A stretch of DNA of 64,000 nt from Planctomycetaceae bacterium (GTDB taxonomy: Bacteria > Planctomycetota > Planctomycetia > Planctomycetales > Planctomycetaceae): NCBI GenBank assembly GCA_028284145.1, contig JANQSH010000168.1, positions 1-64,000 on the forward strand, written 5' to 3'. The stretch's first letter is position 1, and every line of letters starts with the position of its first letter. The notes beneath the pieces are model-generated. The model saw nothing but the letters and a program-made list of their open reading frames with translations. It had not been told where the DNA came from and searched no databases. Positions 1 through 7,812 of this stretch are shown here, in pieces. The translations under genes were made by a program, and so were the position numbers.

Positions 1-14
1 CAAGATTAAAATTT

Positions 15-94
15 GGGTTCGGTAAAGTTGCAAGGAGCGACAACGGAGCGGGTTATGTCAACCCGCACCCCAAAACAAAGCCTTGACAAGGCAC
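15..94 (+). repeat. R2 repeat, copy 1 (left end truncated)
   Basis: Module carrying the block ACAACGGAGCGGGTTATGTC and ending in the palindrome CCTTGACAAGG followed by CACT. It matches copies at 17843-17948, 47865-47925 and 48640-48720 and, inverted, 10511-10616. Its right end abuts the left end of R1 copy 1 with no spacer. The AGTGCAGCG left end seen at 17843 is missing here. Confidence 0.85.
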
Positions 95-192
95 TAGAGC
101 AGTTTACCTTTTCGTGTGACGGTTTTCGCTCGTGGGAGCCTGCTATTTCCAAACGGCGCACATCGCGCCACGGAAGAGCGTAATACGCTCTA
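95..192 (+). repeat. R1 repeat, copy 1 (reference copy)
   Basis: A complete 98-bp copy, taken as reference for orientation. It begins TAGAGCAGTTTACCTTTTCG and ends with GAGCGTAATACGCTCTA. The reverse complement of the right end, TAGAGCGTATTACGCTCTTC, aligns with the left end over about 27 positions with mismatches, giving imperfect terminal inverted repeats. The middle holds the conserved GCTCGTGGGAG and TCGCGCCAC blocks. Confidence 0.9.
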
Positions 193-223
193 ACGTCCGT
201 TGTCTGTTCTGGCTCGAACTTTT

Positions 224-268
224 CAGACGATGGATGACCTGATTCTGGCATCCATCGTCTGTTTTTTT
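224..268 (+). terminator. Strong intrinsic terminator-like hairpin
   Basis: A perfect 13-bp stem (CAGACGATGGATG at 224-236 and its complement at 249-261) with a 12-nt loop is followed by seven T residues at 262-268. This is the classic intrinsic terminator form. It would end rightward transcription entering from outside the window or from the R2/R1 repeats, upstream of the lipoprotein gene at 344. Confidence 0.75.
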
Positions 269-343
269 GATCCTTCCCTGCAGCGCTTTCAATTTTACTT
301 TCTGCGAACACTTTTCAACTTTGAATTTCAGGGGTTTACTGCC

Positions 344-802
344 ATGCTCTTTCGGGCCTGTTTGATCGTGCTTCCCATGTTGGTCGCTTTCGCCGGGTGC
401 AGCAGTGAGCCTGATGTTCCTTCCGGAACCCTGACGCTAAAACTCTCGTTTGATGGACAGCCTCTGCCGGAAGAGAGTACGGTGTTTGTCGAAGCATCTG
501 GCACGGTTGCGACGCTGGAACGCCAGGGCGATGGGAGTTACCAAACGGCCAAAGTCGGCGGCAAGCAACAGGAGATTCCCGTGGGTGAGTATCGAGTCTG
601 CGTTGCTCCACCGGAGGTCCCGGATCTGACACCGGAGGAAAAGGCGAAATATATGTCAGAAGGGAAACCGTTTCCCGACCCAAACGCCGAAGCCAAAGCC
701 AAATTCCCCATCCCTGAGCAATATCACAGTTCGGGAACGACGCCGTTGCGCGTGAAAGTTGAGAAAGGTTCCAACCAACACGACTTGGATCTGAAGAGTT
801 AG
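344..802 (+). CDS. Small secreted lipoprotein of the DUF1559-cassette type
   Basis: A 152-residue protein with an N-terminal hydrophobic signal and a lipobox (VAFAGC, Cys at about residue 17), so likely lipidated and outside the cytoplasm. The mature part has the TLTLKLSFDGQPLPEE start and a GEYRVCVAPPE strand that resemble the small beta-sandwich (carboxypeptidase-regulatory-like) lipoproteins lying downstream of DUF1559 genes; function unknown. The start at 344 is chosen because AGGGG lies 9 nt upstream and the signal peptide begins there. The stop codon TAG is the first three bases of R3 copy 1. By analogy with the other two cassettes a DUF1559 gene may lie just left of the window, but the terminator at 224-268 separates them. 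Confidence 0.75.
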   Translation: MLFRACLIVLPMLVAFAGCSSEPDVPSGTLTLKLSFDGQPLPEESTVFVEASGTVATLERQGDGSYQTAKVGGKQQEIPVGEYRVCVAPPEVPDLTPEEKAKYMSEGKPFPDPNAEAKAKFPIPEQYHSSGTTPLRVKVEKGSNQHDLDLKS

Positions 803-893
803 AGCGTGTTCGACTTAACCGTAGCGTCATCCGAACGGGTATTTTAGTTCCAAATGGTCCGCCAGCCGCTACGATAAAACTAGACGTAGTCTA
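800..893 (+). repeat. R3 repeat, copy 1
   Basis: A 94-bp module that starts TAGAGCGTGTTCGACTTAAC and ends GACGTAGTCTA. It contains an inner inverted repeat GTAGCG (821-826) and CGCTAC (867-872). The central 73 nt are identical to the copy at 5838-5931. Its first three bases are the stop codon of the lipoprotein gene. Confidence 0.9.
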
Positions 894-1054
894 GCTCCGC
901 ACATCGCCCCACCGTCACCTGTTTTCTGTGACACGGGCGTTTCACCAGTGCAAGATTCGAGTTTCCAAGGTTTTCCTCACCAAGATGCGAAGGAAAAAGT
1001 CACCTCCCGTTTGGCGAACAAACCGGAACACTCCACGTTGGTGCAGTTTTTTCA

Positions 1055-1352
1055 GGATGGACGACCTGACAACTTTTTTCAAAAAATGTCCAGAATTCCC
1101 GGCTGCCTCTTGCTATAGTGAATGTAATATATAGCCTCCAATACAGAGGAAATGGAGCCAATCCTCCGCAAAACCCCTGATTTCCATTCTTCGGGTTCAT
1201 CCGAAATCACACTGATTTTCCACTGTGTTGTTCTGAAACTGTGTTGCTATGAAATTGTTCTGAACTGGCGATTGTCTTCGTTCGGGCACGTTTTTTTTCG
1301 CCGATTCATCGTCCTTTCTGATCCTGTTTTCCCTGTTTGAGGAAGTCTTCCC
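1055..1352 (+). promoter_or_regulatory. Conserved leader upstream of DUF1559 gene, copy 1
   Basis: This gene-free stretch (894-1352) is partly conserved with the region upstream of the second DUF1559 gene (reverse complement of 49671-49975). Shared blocks in the same order are the 13-nt palindrome TTTTTTCAAAAAA (1074-1086), CCTGATTTCCAT, GAAATCACACTG, TTTTCCACTGT, AACTGGCGA, TCGGGCACG and GCCGATTCATC, then the ribosome binding site GAGGAAG. Conservation of a noncoding leader suggests a shared promoter and 5' untranslated region, or recent duplication. 894-1054 holds nothing recognisable. Confidence 0.65.
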
Positions 1353-2265
1353 ATGAAACGTCGAGGTTTTACGCTCATCGAACTGCTGGTCGTCATTGCC
1401 ATCATCGCGATCCTGATTGCCCTGTTGTTGCCCGCCATTCAACAGGCGCGAGAAGCGGCACGCCGGACACAGTGCAAAAATAACCTGAAGCAACTCGGAA
1501 TCGCCATTCACAATTTCCACGACATGCACAAGGAATTTCCCAAAGCGAGTTATGATGGTGTCTGGGGCTTAAACAGTCGGGGTTGGAGTTGGATTGCTGA
1601 AATTCTGCCTCAGATGGAACAAGCGTCTCTGTACGAGGCGACTGGTCTCGGCACCGGGGGCTCCGCAATCGACATGAATACTGTCGTGGGGGGGCAAGCC
1701 AGTCAGGGAAACGATTCTTCCCTCATTGAGTTGTCCCAGTGACATTGATGGCTCCACTCTTGCAGTCGTTGAAGGTGTCGATGTCGCCGTCACCAGCTAC
1801 AAAGGTGTCAATGGCTCCAACTGGGCATGGGGCACATACGTTAATACAGGACCGACTGGAAACTCGAATGGCATCGACTTCGGAGACGGGATATTCGACC
1901 GTTGGGGCCGTCATATCAACGGGGCGTTCCATAATCAAAACCACGAATACGCCATCAAAGATGTGGTCGATGGCACAAGTAACACTCTGATGGTGGGAGA
2001 ATCGTCGAATTCAAAATGTAATGGTCACACGGGATTCTGGGGGCATTTCAACCAGACAACGGGATCCTGTGCCATTCCGATGAACCTGGATACGGATCCC
2101 GCAGGCAGCAACTGGCCCGATAACTATGCATTTCACAGTTATCATGAGGGCGGTGTTCAATTCTGTTTTGCTGATGGGTCCGTTCATTTTCTGGCTGAGA
2201 GTATTGATCTCGCGACATATCGGGGGTTGGCAACTCGAGCAGGAAACGAAGTTGTCGCGCCGTGA
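1353..2265 (+). pseudogene. DUF1559 (type IV pilin-like) gene with a frameshift
   Basis: The N-terminus is the planctomycete pilin-like leader [20 protein letters not shown], a type-IV prepilin cleavage motif plus hydrophobic helix; it continues to residue 129 and stops at 1741-1743. The rest of the domain is in the next frame, reading [16 protein letters not shown] and then DGTSNTLMVGE and the FCFADGSVHF end motif to 2265. The frames join at the G7 run 1688-1694: deleting one G restores one continuous protein of about 303 residues. It may be a real pseudogene, a slippage-controlled gene or a sequencing error. The ribosome site GAGGAAG lies 7-8 nt before the ATG. The intact paralog is at 48723-49670. 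Members are thought to be exported pilin-like proteins of unknown role. Confidence 0.85.
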
Positions 2266-2338
2266 TTGTTCAGGTGCTGCTGCCCGGGTGGATATTCATC
2301 CGGGGGAATTCTTCAATCCCTGTTTTTCATTTGAGTCT

Positions 2339-2436
2339 GTGACGTCACTCGCTGTCCCAAAACAAAGCTTTGACAAGGCACTGTGTTTGCGGCCGAACGA
2401 CGCTCATCGCGGCACAGAAGAGCGTAATACGCTCTT
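2339..2436 (+). repeat. R1 copy 2 with an R2 fragment inside
   Basis: The left part (GTGACG...CTCGCT) and the right part (GGCCGAACGACG to GAGCGTAATACGCTC) are R1, but between them lies the R2 right end (CCCAAAACAAAG to CAAGGCAC). The R2 piece sits just after the R1 CTCGCT block, the same place where inverted R2 interrupts copy 5 at 10472-10680. Lies between the DUF1559 gene and its lipoprotein. Confidence 0.8.
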
Positions 2437-2488
2437 CTTCGTGTCAGTCCTCGGTCGGGGATACATCCAGGAAAGAAAGAACAGAACG

Positions 2489-2944
2489 TTGGCAACAAAA
2501 CGGAAAAAGATGATGGTCGTGGAGACGATTCTCGTTTGTGCCTGCACTGTGATGGTCGGTTGTGGCGAAAGCCGGGTTTCTGTTGGGAAAGCCACGGGAA
2601 CTGTCACAATGGATGGCAAGCCACTCGCCAACGTCACCGTGGTTTTTCACCCAAAAGCAGGACGTCCTGTGGCAAAAGGCAAGACCAACGATGCGGGCGA
2701 GTTCACCATGACGACATACGAGCAGGACGATGGTGCCCCGCTGGGGGAAAACGATGTGACGGTCTACCAGGAAGTCAAAGTCGATGGGAATTCTCCAGAG
2801 GATTTCGCAAAAATTGCCGCTGGCTCACTACCAATGAGGTATGCCGAGGTCGGCAAATCCGGCTTTACTGCGAAGGTTGAGGGCAATAGTTCGACATTCA
2901 CCTTTGACCTGAAGTCCAATACGGATTTGTATGTCCTCCCCTGA
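2489..2944 (+). CDS. Lipoprotein with carboxypeptidase-regulatory-like fold, DUF1559 partner
   Basis: About 151 residues. The TTG start at 2489 is preferred over ATG at 2510: it gives a basic N-terminus (MATKRKK) before the hydrophobic stretch and the lipobox VMVGC, and AGGAAAGAAAG lies upstream. The mature region starts with GTVTMDGKPLANVTVVFHP and GKTNDAGEFTMTTYE, typical of the transthyretin-like beta-sandwich lipoproteins common in planctomycetes. It follows the broken DUF1559 gene by about 220 nt, with an R1/R2 composite in between. Probably membrane-anchored and extracytoplasmic; its role is unknown. A hairpin follows the stop. Confidence 0.75.
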   Translation: MATKRKKMMVVETILVCACTVMVGCGESRVSVGKATGTVTMDGKPLANVTVVFHPKAGRPVAKGKTNDAGEFTMTTYEQDDGAPLGENDVTVYQEVKVDGNSPEDFAKIAAGSLPMRYAEVGKSGFTAKVEGNSSTFTFDLKSNTDLYVLP

Positions 2945-2956
2945 ATTCAGGTATCT

Positions 2957-2986
2957 ACCGGCTCTGCCGGTGGTTCTGACTCTTTG
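2957..2986 (+). terminator. Hairpin after lipoprotein gene, possible terminator
   Basis: ACCGGC (2957-2962), TCT loop, GCCGGT (2966-2971) is a perfect 6-bp GC-rich stem 12 nt after the stop codon, followed by a T-rich but interrupted tract. It fits a weak intrinsic terminator. Confidence 0.4.
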
Positions 2987-2988
2987 CG

Positions 2989-3607
2989 ATGGCTTGGACG
3001 AGAAAACGGCACTCGCGGGATCCCGATCTCGAAGCTGAATTTCGCGAAGCACAAACCATGACACTTTCGCTGTCCAATACCGGCCAGGCAGTGGTCACGG
3101 ACTTGGGCGGAGGTCGCGATATTCATCCCCGCAACAAGCAGAACGTCGCCAATCGATTGGCACGCTGGACGTTGGTCAGGAATTGTGGCCGGACCAGTTC
3201 TGGTTCATTGTGACCCAGAATGTAAGTCGTATGAAGTGGCAGGACGATAAAGTCATCGTCACGTTTGATACATTTGGCGATTGGTGCTAAAGCCGTTTAC
3301 CTTTTCGTGTGACGGTCTTCGTTCGTGGGAATCTGCGTTTGCAGGCCAGGAGACGACTTTCGCGCCACAGAAGAGCGTGATACGCTCTATTCATTTCGAC
3401 GCTCTATTTATTTCGACACAGCAACGCTCAAAAGTTTCAGTATTGCGGGAGAGGACCATAAGTTCGTCTGGGCCAATGTCAGAATTGTTGCCCCGGATAG
3501 AGTCCTGGTCTACGCATCGGGCGTGAAAAAACCGGTTGCTGTGCGTTACAATTGAACTGATCAACCCGATCGGCAATCTGACCAATCAGGCCGACAGTCG
3601 CAAATAG
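2989..3607 (+). pseudogene. Sialate O-acetylesterase remnant, interrupted by R1
   Basis: Only the C-terminal part survives, in several frames. The first piece reads [10 protein letters not shown], then [20 protein letters not shown] and [13 protein letters not shown], the conserved region of the sialate O-acetylesterase/SGNH family. A frame change then gives MKWQDDKVIVTFDTFGDW. R1 copy 3 (3288-3389) follows, and after it FSIAGEDHKFVWANVRI and GVKKPVAVRYN, where the family usually has Trp but a TGA stop stands. Another shift gives IGNLTNQADSRK and a stop. Members remove O-acetyl groups from sialic acids or act on related glycans. This copy cannot be functional. Confidence 0.75.
3288..3389 (+). 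repeat. R1 repeat, copy 3, inside a pseudogene
   Basis: A full copy with ends TAAAGCC and GCTCTA, containing GTTTACCTTTTCGTGTGACG and GAGCGTGATACGCTC. It splits the esterase remnant. Just after it, a 17-nt unit GCTCTATTYATTTCGAC is tandemly duplicated (3384-3417). Confidence 0.9.
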
Positions 3608-3719
3608 AGAGGTCAATGGATGGAAGGATGGGTGATTGCTCTTGCCTTTTCTTTTTCCACACTTTGAACATTCGCGATTCCCTTTTTCAATTGCACATTC
3701 TCTTACGGAGCCTGCCTTC

Positions 3720-4631
3720 ATGATGAACCACACAATTTCCCGACGGACCCTGCTGCAATCCTCCGCAGCCGCAACTGCGGCTTTTATCACTGCACCAGCA
3801 TTGCTCGCAGCAGAAGAAGAGCAGAAATCGTCAGCAGATGAGGCCCCTCATCGAGGCGCGATTTTCAAGTCGGTGAAATGGGGCATGATCGGCGTAAAAG
3901 GTTCCGTAGAAGAGAAATTCTCGCTGATGAAGGAACTCGGCTACGATGGTATGGAGCTCATCAGCCCGGGCAATCTCGATATCGACGAATGCGTTTCCGC
4001 CTCAAAAAAAACCGGTATGCCGATTCATGGTGTGGTTGATATGGTTCACTGGCGGCAACGTCTCTCTTCACCCGATGAAGCAGTCCGCAAGAAAGGCCTG
4101 GATGCGCTCATCCATGCGATTGAAGACACTGCCGGGTTTGGCGGGTCGTCGGTGTTGCTCGTGCCGGGCAAAGTAACGGGCGAGAATGAATCGCACGAAC
4201 ATGTCTGGCAGCGTTCCATCGTCGAGATTCGCAAGGCACTGCCGGTTGCTGCAAAACTGGGCGTGCGGATTCTGATTGAGAACGTCTGGAACGGCTTCTG
4301 TGAAACGCCGGAACTGCTGCGGGACTATATTGACGAAATCAATAGTCCCTGGGTTGGTGTCTATTTCGATATCGGAAACGTGCGGAAGTTCAGCCCCAGT
4401 GAGGACTGGATTCGCACTCTCAGCAATCGCATCGTCAAGCTCGATGTGAAGGACTGGGGCAAAGCAAACGGCTTCTGCAAGATCGGCGATGGCGATGTCA
4501 ACTGGCCCGAAGTCCGCAAGGCGTTAACGGAGATTGGCTTCGCCGGCTGGTGTACGGCGGAAGTTCGTGGCGGCGATGAAACCCGACTCAAAGAGATCGC
4601 CAAACGGATGAACCAATCACTCGGACTATAA
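3720..4631 (+). CDS. Tat-exported sugar phosphate isomerase/epimerase-like TIM-barrel protein
   Basis: 303 residues. The N-terminus SRRTLLQSSAAATAAF is a twin-arginine signal peptide, so the folded protein is likely exported. The rest resembles the xylose-isomerase-like TIM-barrel family: LMKELGYDGMELISP, LIENVWNGF with a likely metal-binding Glu, VYFDIGNVRKF with the conserved Asp, KLDVKDWG, and a Glu late in GWCTAEVRGG. The family isomerises or epimerises sugars and uses divalent metal; the substrate is unknown. The start at 3720 is supported by ACGGAG upstream and the signal peptide. It stands alone between a pseudogene and a gene-poor stretch. Confidence 0.85.
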   Translation: MMNHTISRRTLLQSSAAATAAFITAPALLAAEEEQKSSADEAPHRGAIFKSVKWGMIGVKGSVEEKFSLMKELGYDGMELISPGNLDIDECVSASKKTGMPIHGVVDMVHWRQRLSSPDEAVRKKGLDALIHAIEDTAGFGGSSVLLVPGKVTGENESHEHVWQRSIVEIRKALPVAAKLGVRILIENVWNGFCETPELLRDYIDEINSPWVGVYFDIGNVRKFSPSEDWIRTLSNRIVKLDVKDWGKANGFCKIGDGDVNWPEVRKALTEIGFAGWCTAEVRGGDETRLKEIAKRMNQSLGL

Positions 4632-4997
4632 AACCACCAGATTGTCGGGACAGGGAGTTCGGGCGGCTACTGCAGGATAATCGCATGTAACCCCTTCAAA
4701 TACAGCGTTTCGCAAGATTTGAGCCTGAGATGCGTGGTTTTTTATGGTTTCTCACTTTCAATGAAGTTTCGCTAAACATCTGTTTTTCAAGGCTCTTGGG
4801 CGATTCGTTCATACGATTGCCCCGGCGGTTTCACTTCGCACACCACATATGAGAGACTTGATGCTAACAATAACAATGGTTAGCATTGATGAGTATTGTT
4901 AGTATTATCATAGTTGGTGTTATCGTGCGGTGATCCTTCTCTGAAAGGAAGCGTGAAGCACGCGGTGTTATCATAAATCCCTCAGTTGTGAACAAAC
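4632..4997. other. Gene-free stretch with an AT-rich inverted repeat
   Basis: No coding region is apparent. The only structure is a perfect 8-bp inverted repeat ATGCTAAC (4861-4868) and GTTAGCAT (4879-4886) with a 10-nt spacer, inside an AT-rich run that repeats AACAAT/ATTGTTA motifs up to about 4925. It could be an operator for the small membrane protein gene at 4998. No copy of R1, R2 or R3 is present. Confidence 0.5.
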
Positions 4998-5216
4998 ATG
5001 CCAAAAAGAAAGAAGAAAGAGCCGCTTCTGCAGGAAACGATCCTCAAGCGGATTGCCGTTTACACATTCATCCTGCTCGCATTGTATGTTTTTGGCGCAT
5101 TTCTGCTTTTTCTTGACATTCGTGTCTTTCAGACCGAATTTCTGTTCGAATTGCCCGATTTACTCTGGTCGTTCATAATGGATATCTATGACCCCATCGA
5201 CTGGCTTTGGAGTTAA
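4998..5216 (+). CDS. Small single-pass or two-pass membrane protein, unknown
   Basis: 72 residues, starting MPKRKKKEPLLQETILKRI (basic, cytoplasmic by the positive-inside rule), followed by a hydrophobic helix from about residue 20 to 42 (VYTFILLALYVFGAFLLFL). A second, weaker apolar stretch FLFELPDLLWSFIM ends near the C-terminus. No family is recognised. No good ribosome binding site is visible; a lysine-rich start followed by one helix still looks like a real small membrane protein. The operator-like inverted repeat at 4861-4886 lies about 110 nt upstream. Confidence 0.55.
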   Translation: MPKRKKKEPLLQETILKRIAVYTFILLALYVFGAFLLFLDIRVFQTEFLFELPDLLWSFIMDIYDPIDWLWS

Positions 5217-5243
5217 GAAAAGTCGTTGGTGCGGTCGTTCGAT

Positions 5244-5837
5244 TTATCGCGTATACGCCGGGTAGTCGGGGCGTGTCTCCAGATAGGAATCGACCTGATC
5301 ACCCCATTGTGTCCAGTCTTTGCGTCGTTCCCGGGCGAACAGTTCCAGGTAGGGCTTCGGGCTGCACTGTTCAACAATCTCATAAAACTCGTCCGGCTTG
5401 CGGGAATGTTCGCGTTTGCGCTGAGCTAAAACATTCACCTGGCTACGTCCGGGTGGCAAGGTTCGCATCGAACCTTTCACTCCAAATAAAACAAGTTCGG
5501 TTACATTGCGGAAGTAAAACCCGACGCCCCGGCCATCTGGTCCGCCATCTTTTCGGATCTTGTACCAGACCAGATTCGTTTTGTACGTGAAACCCCACGC
5601 CTGCAGCACCTCCAATCCTTCCCTCAGCAGAGCGTTGGGACACCAAAGGTACAGGTGGCATTGTTCTCTGGTGTGAGCCGCGACGGGCAGGTCGATAATC
5701 TCCTGCGTACTCATGGTGCGGTAACGATGCAACCGGCGATGTTCCGGGGCCATCTTGCCTGTGCGGTTGGTAAATCGCCAGGGGGGATCGATGAGAATGG
5801 TGGAGAAACGTCCTTTGAGACCTTCGAGTTTTTGCAT
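5244..5837 (-). CDS. MT-A70 family adenine-N6 methyltransferase (orphan)
   Basis: 197 residues. The catalytic motif IDPPW (about residues 16-20) marks the DPPW class of N6-adenine methyltransferases. Other conserved blocks are NRTGKMAPEHRRLHRY, LYLWCPNALL, TYKTNLVWYKIRKDGG and KREHSRKPDEFYEI, which bind S-adenosylmethionine and shape the active site. It probably methylates adenine in DNA, as phage and orphan members do. No restriction enzyme lies nearby. The protein starts MQKLEGLKGRFSTI, a slightly short but complete N-terminus. R3 copy 2 touches the start codon directly, so any ribosome binding site must lie within the repeat; none is evident. Confidence 0.9.
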   Translation of the reverse strand: MQKLEGLKGRFSTILIDPPWRFTNRTGKMAPEHRRLHRYRTMSTQEIIDLPVAAHTREQCHLYLWCPNALLREGLEVLQAWGFTYKTNLVWYKIRKDGGPDGRGVGFYFRNVTELVLFGVKGSMRTLPPGRSQVNVLAQRKREHSRKPDEFYEIVEQCSPKPYLELFARERRKDWTQWGDQVDSYLETRPDYPAYTR

Positions 5838-5931
5838 TAGAGCGCGTCCGACTTAAACGTAGCGTCATCCGAACGGGTATTTTAGTTCCAAATGGTCCGC
5901 CAGCCGCTACGATAAAACTAGACGTAGTCTA
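5838..5931 (+). repeat. R3 repeat, copy 2
   Basis: Starts TAGAGCGCGTCCGACTTAAA and ends GACGTAGTCTA. The middle 73 nt are identical to copy 1. It begins at the base next to the ATG of the MT-A70 gene on the other strand and therefore forms that gene's whole proximal upstream region. Confidence 0.9.
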
Positions 5932-6203
5932 GTTATTCCGACCGTCAGAGGACAGGATATCTCGCAGCAGGTGTAACGCTACGTATAACAAAGTATCATA
6001 AACAGGGCGAGGATACGGGAGCAACTTCCACCACATCGTCACAAGCAGTCAGCCATTCAACGCGACAAATGCGAAAAAAAATGGCATCGGTTGCTGTCTC
6101 GCCTGAACCAGATGCACAATGATTGCGTTGGAAAGTGGAATCGACGGTATTCGAGTCACTCGAATGCCACAACGAAACAAACCGTTTTTTCGGAAACTGG
6201 ACT

Positions 6204-6983
6204 ATGGCAACGATGTTGCTTCGCTTTAGCCTGATGATGGCAATTTACGCGTGCACCACGGCATCACAACCTGTTTCTGCCGCGGAAATCCCACCGGTTC
6301 CTGCACAGGATGGCGTTGGATTTTTCATTCACGACTATGCTGAACTGCTCGACGACGAAACGACGGAAAGAATTGCGATCAATCAGGAAACGGCGTTTAC
6401 GCAATATGATACACCCGTCATTGTCATCACAATCAAAAACATGGCGGCATACCATCACAGCGGAACGATCGAGGAACTGGCGACCGTATGGTTTAATGAA
6501 TGGCAAATCGGCACGCTCGATCTTGACGAGGGGCAAAACCGGGGCGTACTTGTATTGGTTTCTGTTGGCGATCGTAAGGCTCGTATTGAATTGGGAGCCG
6601 ACTGGGGACACGACTGGAATGACTACTGCTCCCAGGTTATACAGAATGACATGATTCCTCACTTTCGCGATGAGGACTACGCATCTGGAATTGCGGCAGG
6701 TGTCACTTCGCTGACACGGATGGCGGCGAAAGGTGTCGAAGGCAAGCCACCCAGACGGCGATTTGCCGAAACAGCGAAGAATGCGGCAAACCGAGGCCAA
6801 AGGGGAACAGGTGGCTGTTTCTCATGCCTGTTGTTTCCGCTCTTGTTTCTCTTTTCAATCGTCAGCCGATTTTTCGGATTTGGTGGCAGCGGAGGTGGCG
6901 GCAGTTTCGGAGGGAGTGGGTTTAGTGGTGGCGGTTTCAGTGGCGGGTTTTCCGGCGGTGGTGGAGCTTCGGGAAGCTGGTAG
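6204..6983 (+). CDS. YgcG-like TPM-domain protein with Gly/Ser-rich tail
   Basis: 259 residues. A signal peptide (MATMLLRFSLMMAIYACTTA to about residue 28) is followed by a TPM domain: VGFFIHDYAELLDDETTERI, TPVIVITI, RGVLVLVSVGDRKARIELG and a distal helix. A transmembrane helix (CLLFPLLFLFSIVSRFFGFG, about 213-232) precedes a C-terminal tail made of Gly, Ser and Phe, as in YgcG proteins. The TPM domain probably faces outward. Function is uncertain: TPM proteins are linked to photosystem repair in plants and to membrane stress in bacteria. The ATG at 6204 is chosen because the signal peptide begins there. It is followed by another TPM gene 63 nt later, so the two are likely co-transcribed. Confidence 0.8.
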   Translation: MATMLLRFSLMMAIYACTTASQPVSAAEIPPVPAQDGVGFFIHDYAELLDDETTERIAINQETAFTQYDTPVIVITIKNMAAYHHSGTIEELATVWFNEWQIGTLDLDEGQNRGVLVLVSVGDRKARIELGADWGHDWNDYCSQVIQNDMIPHFRDEDYASGIAAGVTSLTRMAAKGVEGKPPRRRFAETAKNAANRGQRGTGGCFSCLLFPLLFLFSIVSRFFGFGGSGGGGSFGGSGFSGGGFSGGFSGGGGASGSW

Positions 6984-7046
6984 TGCGGCTGCAACACTTC
7001 GCGAAATCACGACGGCAGGAAACGTCGACCAGACAGGATCACCGGT

Positions 7047-7739
7047 ATGGCAACAGCGTTGAATTTTCTTTCCGACAAAGAACAGAAGTCAATTGAGGCA
7101 GCGGTTCATTCCGCGGAAAAGAAGACGGCTGCAGAAATTGTTTGCGTGGTTGCGACGGAATCAGGTCGATACGACTTCGCCGAATCGCTGTTCGGTATCA
7201 TCACCTCGGTTTTGTTTCTTGGCGTGAGCAATATCGCCTGGGTTTTCATTCTCGACCACAATGCAGGGCCGGGGGGTTGGTACACGAATTTCCACTTCCC
7301 CTGCATTCTGCAGATGGTTGCCGTGCTGGTTGGCTTCTCGCTCGGATTCTGGCTGGCAAACCGCTGGACCATTCTCCGTAAGCCTTTCGTTTCTGTTGCG
7401 GAAATTGATGAGGAGACCGAGAAAGCCGCGTCACTGGTTTTTATGAGCCGTCGACTCCGTTCGACACGCGGTGCCGGTGGACTGCTGATTTACCTCTCTC
7501 TCTATGAACATCGTGCCATCGTTCTGGCTGATGACGGCGTGATGAGCAAACTGGGGCAGCAATTTCTGGATGACCTCCGCGATACGGCCATCAAAAAATT
7601 GAAAGCGGGTAAGCGGAAGGAGTCCTTTACGGCAACAATTGCCAGGGCGACGGAGAAGCTGGCAGAGGCTTTGCCCATTCAACAAGACGATACCAACGAA
7701 CTGCCCGATGCTTTGATCTGCATCCATCCAAGACCGTAG
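7047..7739 (+). CDS. TPM-domain membrane protein
   Basis: 230 residues. The N-terminal stretch LSDKEQKSIEAAVHSAEKKT and AAEIVCVVATESGRYDFAES is the start of a TPM domain, split by two transmembrane helices (about 48-70 and 85-108). The second half has RSTRGAGGLLIYLSLYEHRA and VLADDGVMSKL, matching the distal TPM motifs. So the domain is probably cytoplasmic around a membrane hairpin. Its place right after the YgcG-like gene suggests that both act on the same unknown membrane process. LemA, a frequent partner of such pairs, is not present. Confidence 0.75.
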   Translation: MATALNFLSDKEQKSIEAAVHSAEKKTAAEIVCVVATESGRYDFAESLFGIITSVLFLGVSNIAWVFILDHNAGPGGWYTNFHFPCILQMVAVLVGFSLGFWLANRWTILRKPFVSVAEIDEETEKAASLVFMSRRLRSTRGAGGLLIYLSLYEHRAIVLADDGVMSKLGQQFLDDLRDTAIKKLKAGKRKESFTATIARATEKLAEALPIQQDDTNELPDALICIHPRP

Positions 7740-7756
7740 AGACAATCTCACACTAT

Positions 7757-7784
7757 TAGAGCCGTTTACCGTTTGGTGTGACAG
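7757..7784 (+). repeat. R1 left-end fragment
   Basis: TAGAGCCGTTTACCGTTTGG and eight more bases match the R1 left terminal repeat only. The rest of the element is absent. It lies between the second TPM gene and the next gene. Confidence 0.7.
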
Positions 7785-7812
7785 TGAATTCAACCGACAA
7801 CAGAGCCAAACA

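Noticed and set aside
6-311. Open frames running through R1/R2 (for example those containing AYYAL or SVIRS words)
   Set aside because: The same peptide recurs wherever the repeats occur, on both strands, so these are repeat artefacts, not genes.
336-830. Leftward frame beginning MTLRLSRTRSN
   Set aside because: Its start lies in R3 and the rest is antisense to the lipoprotein gene; the same start is seen at other R3 copies.
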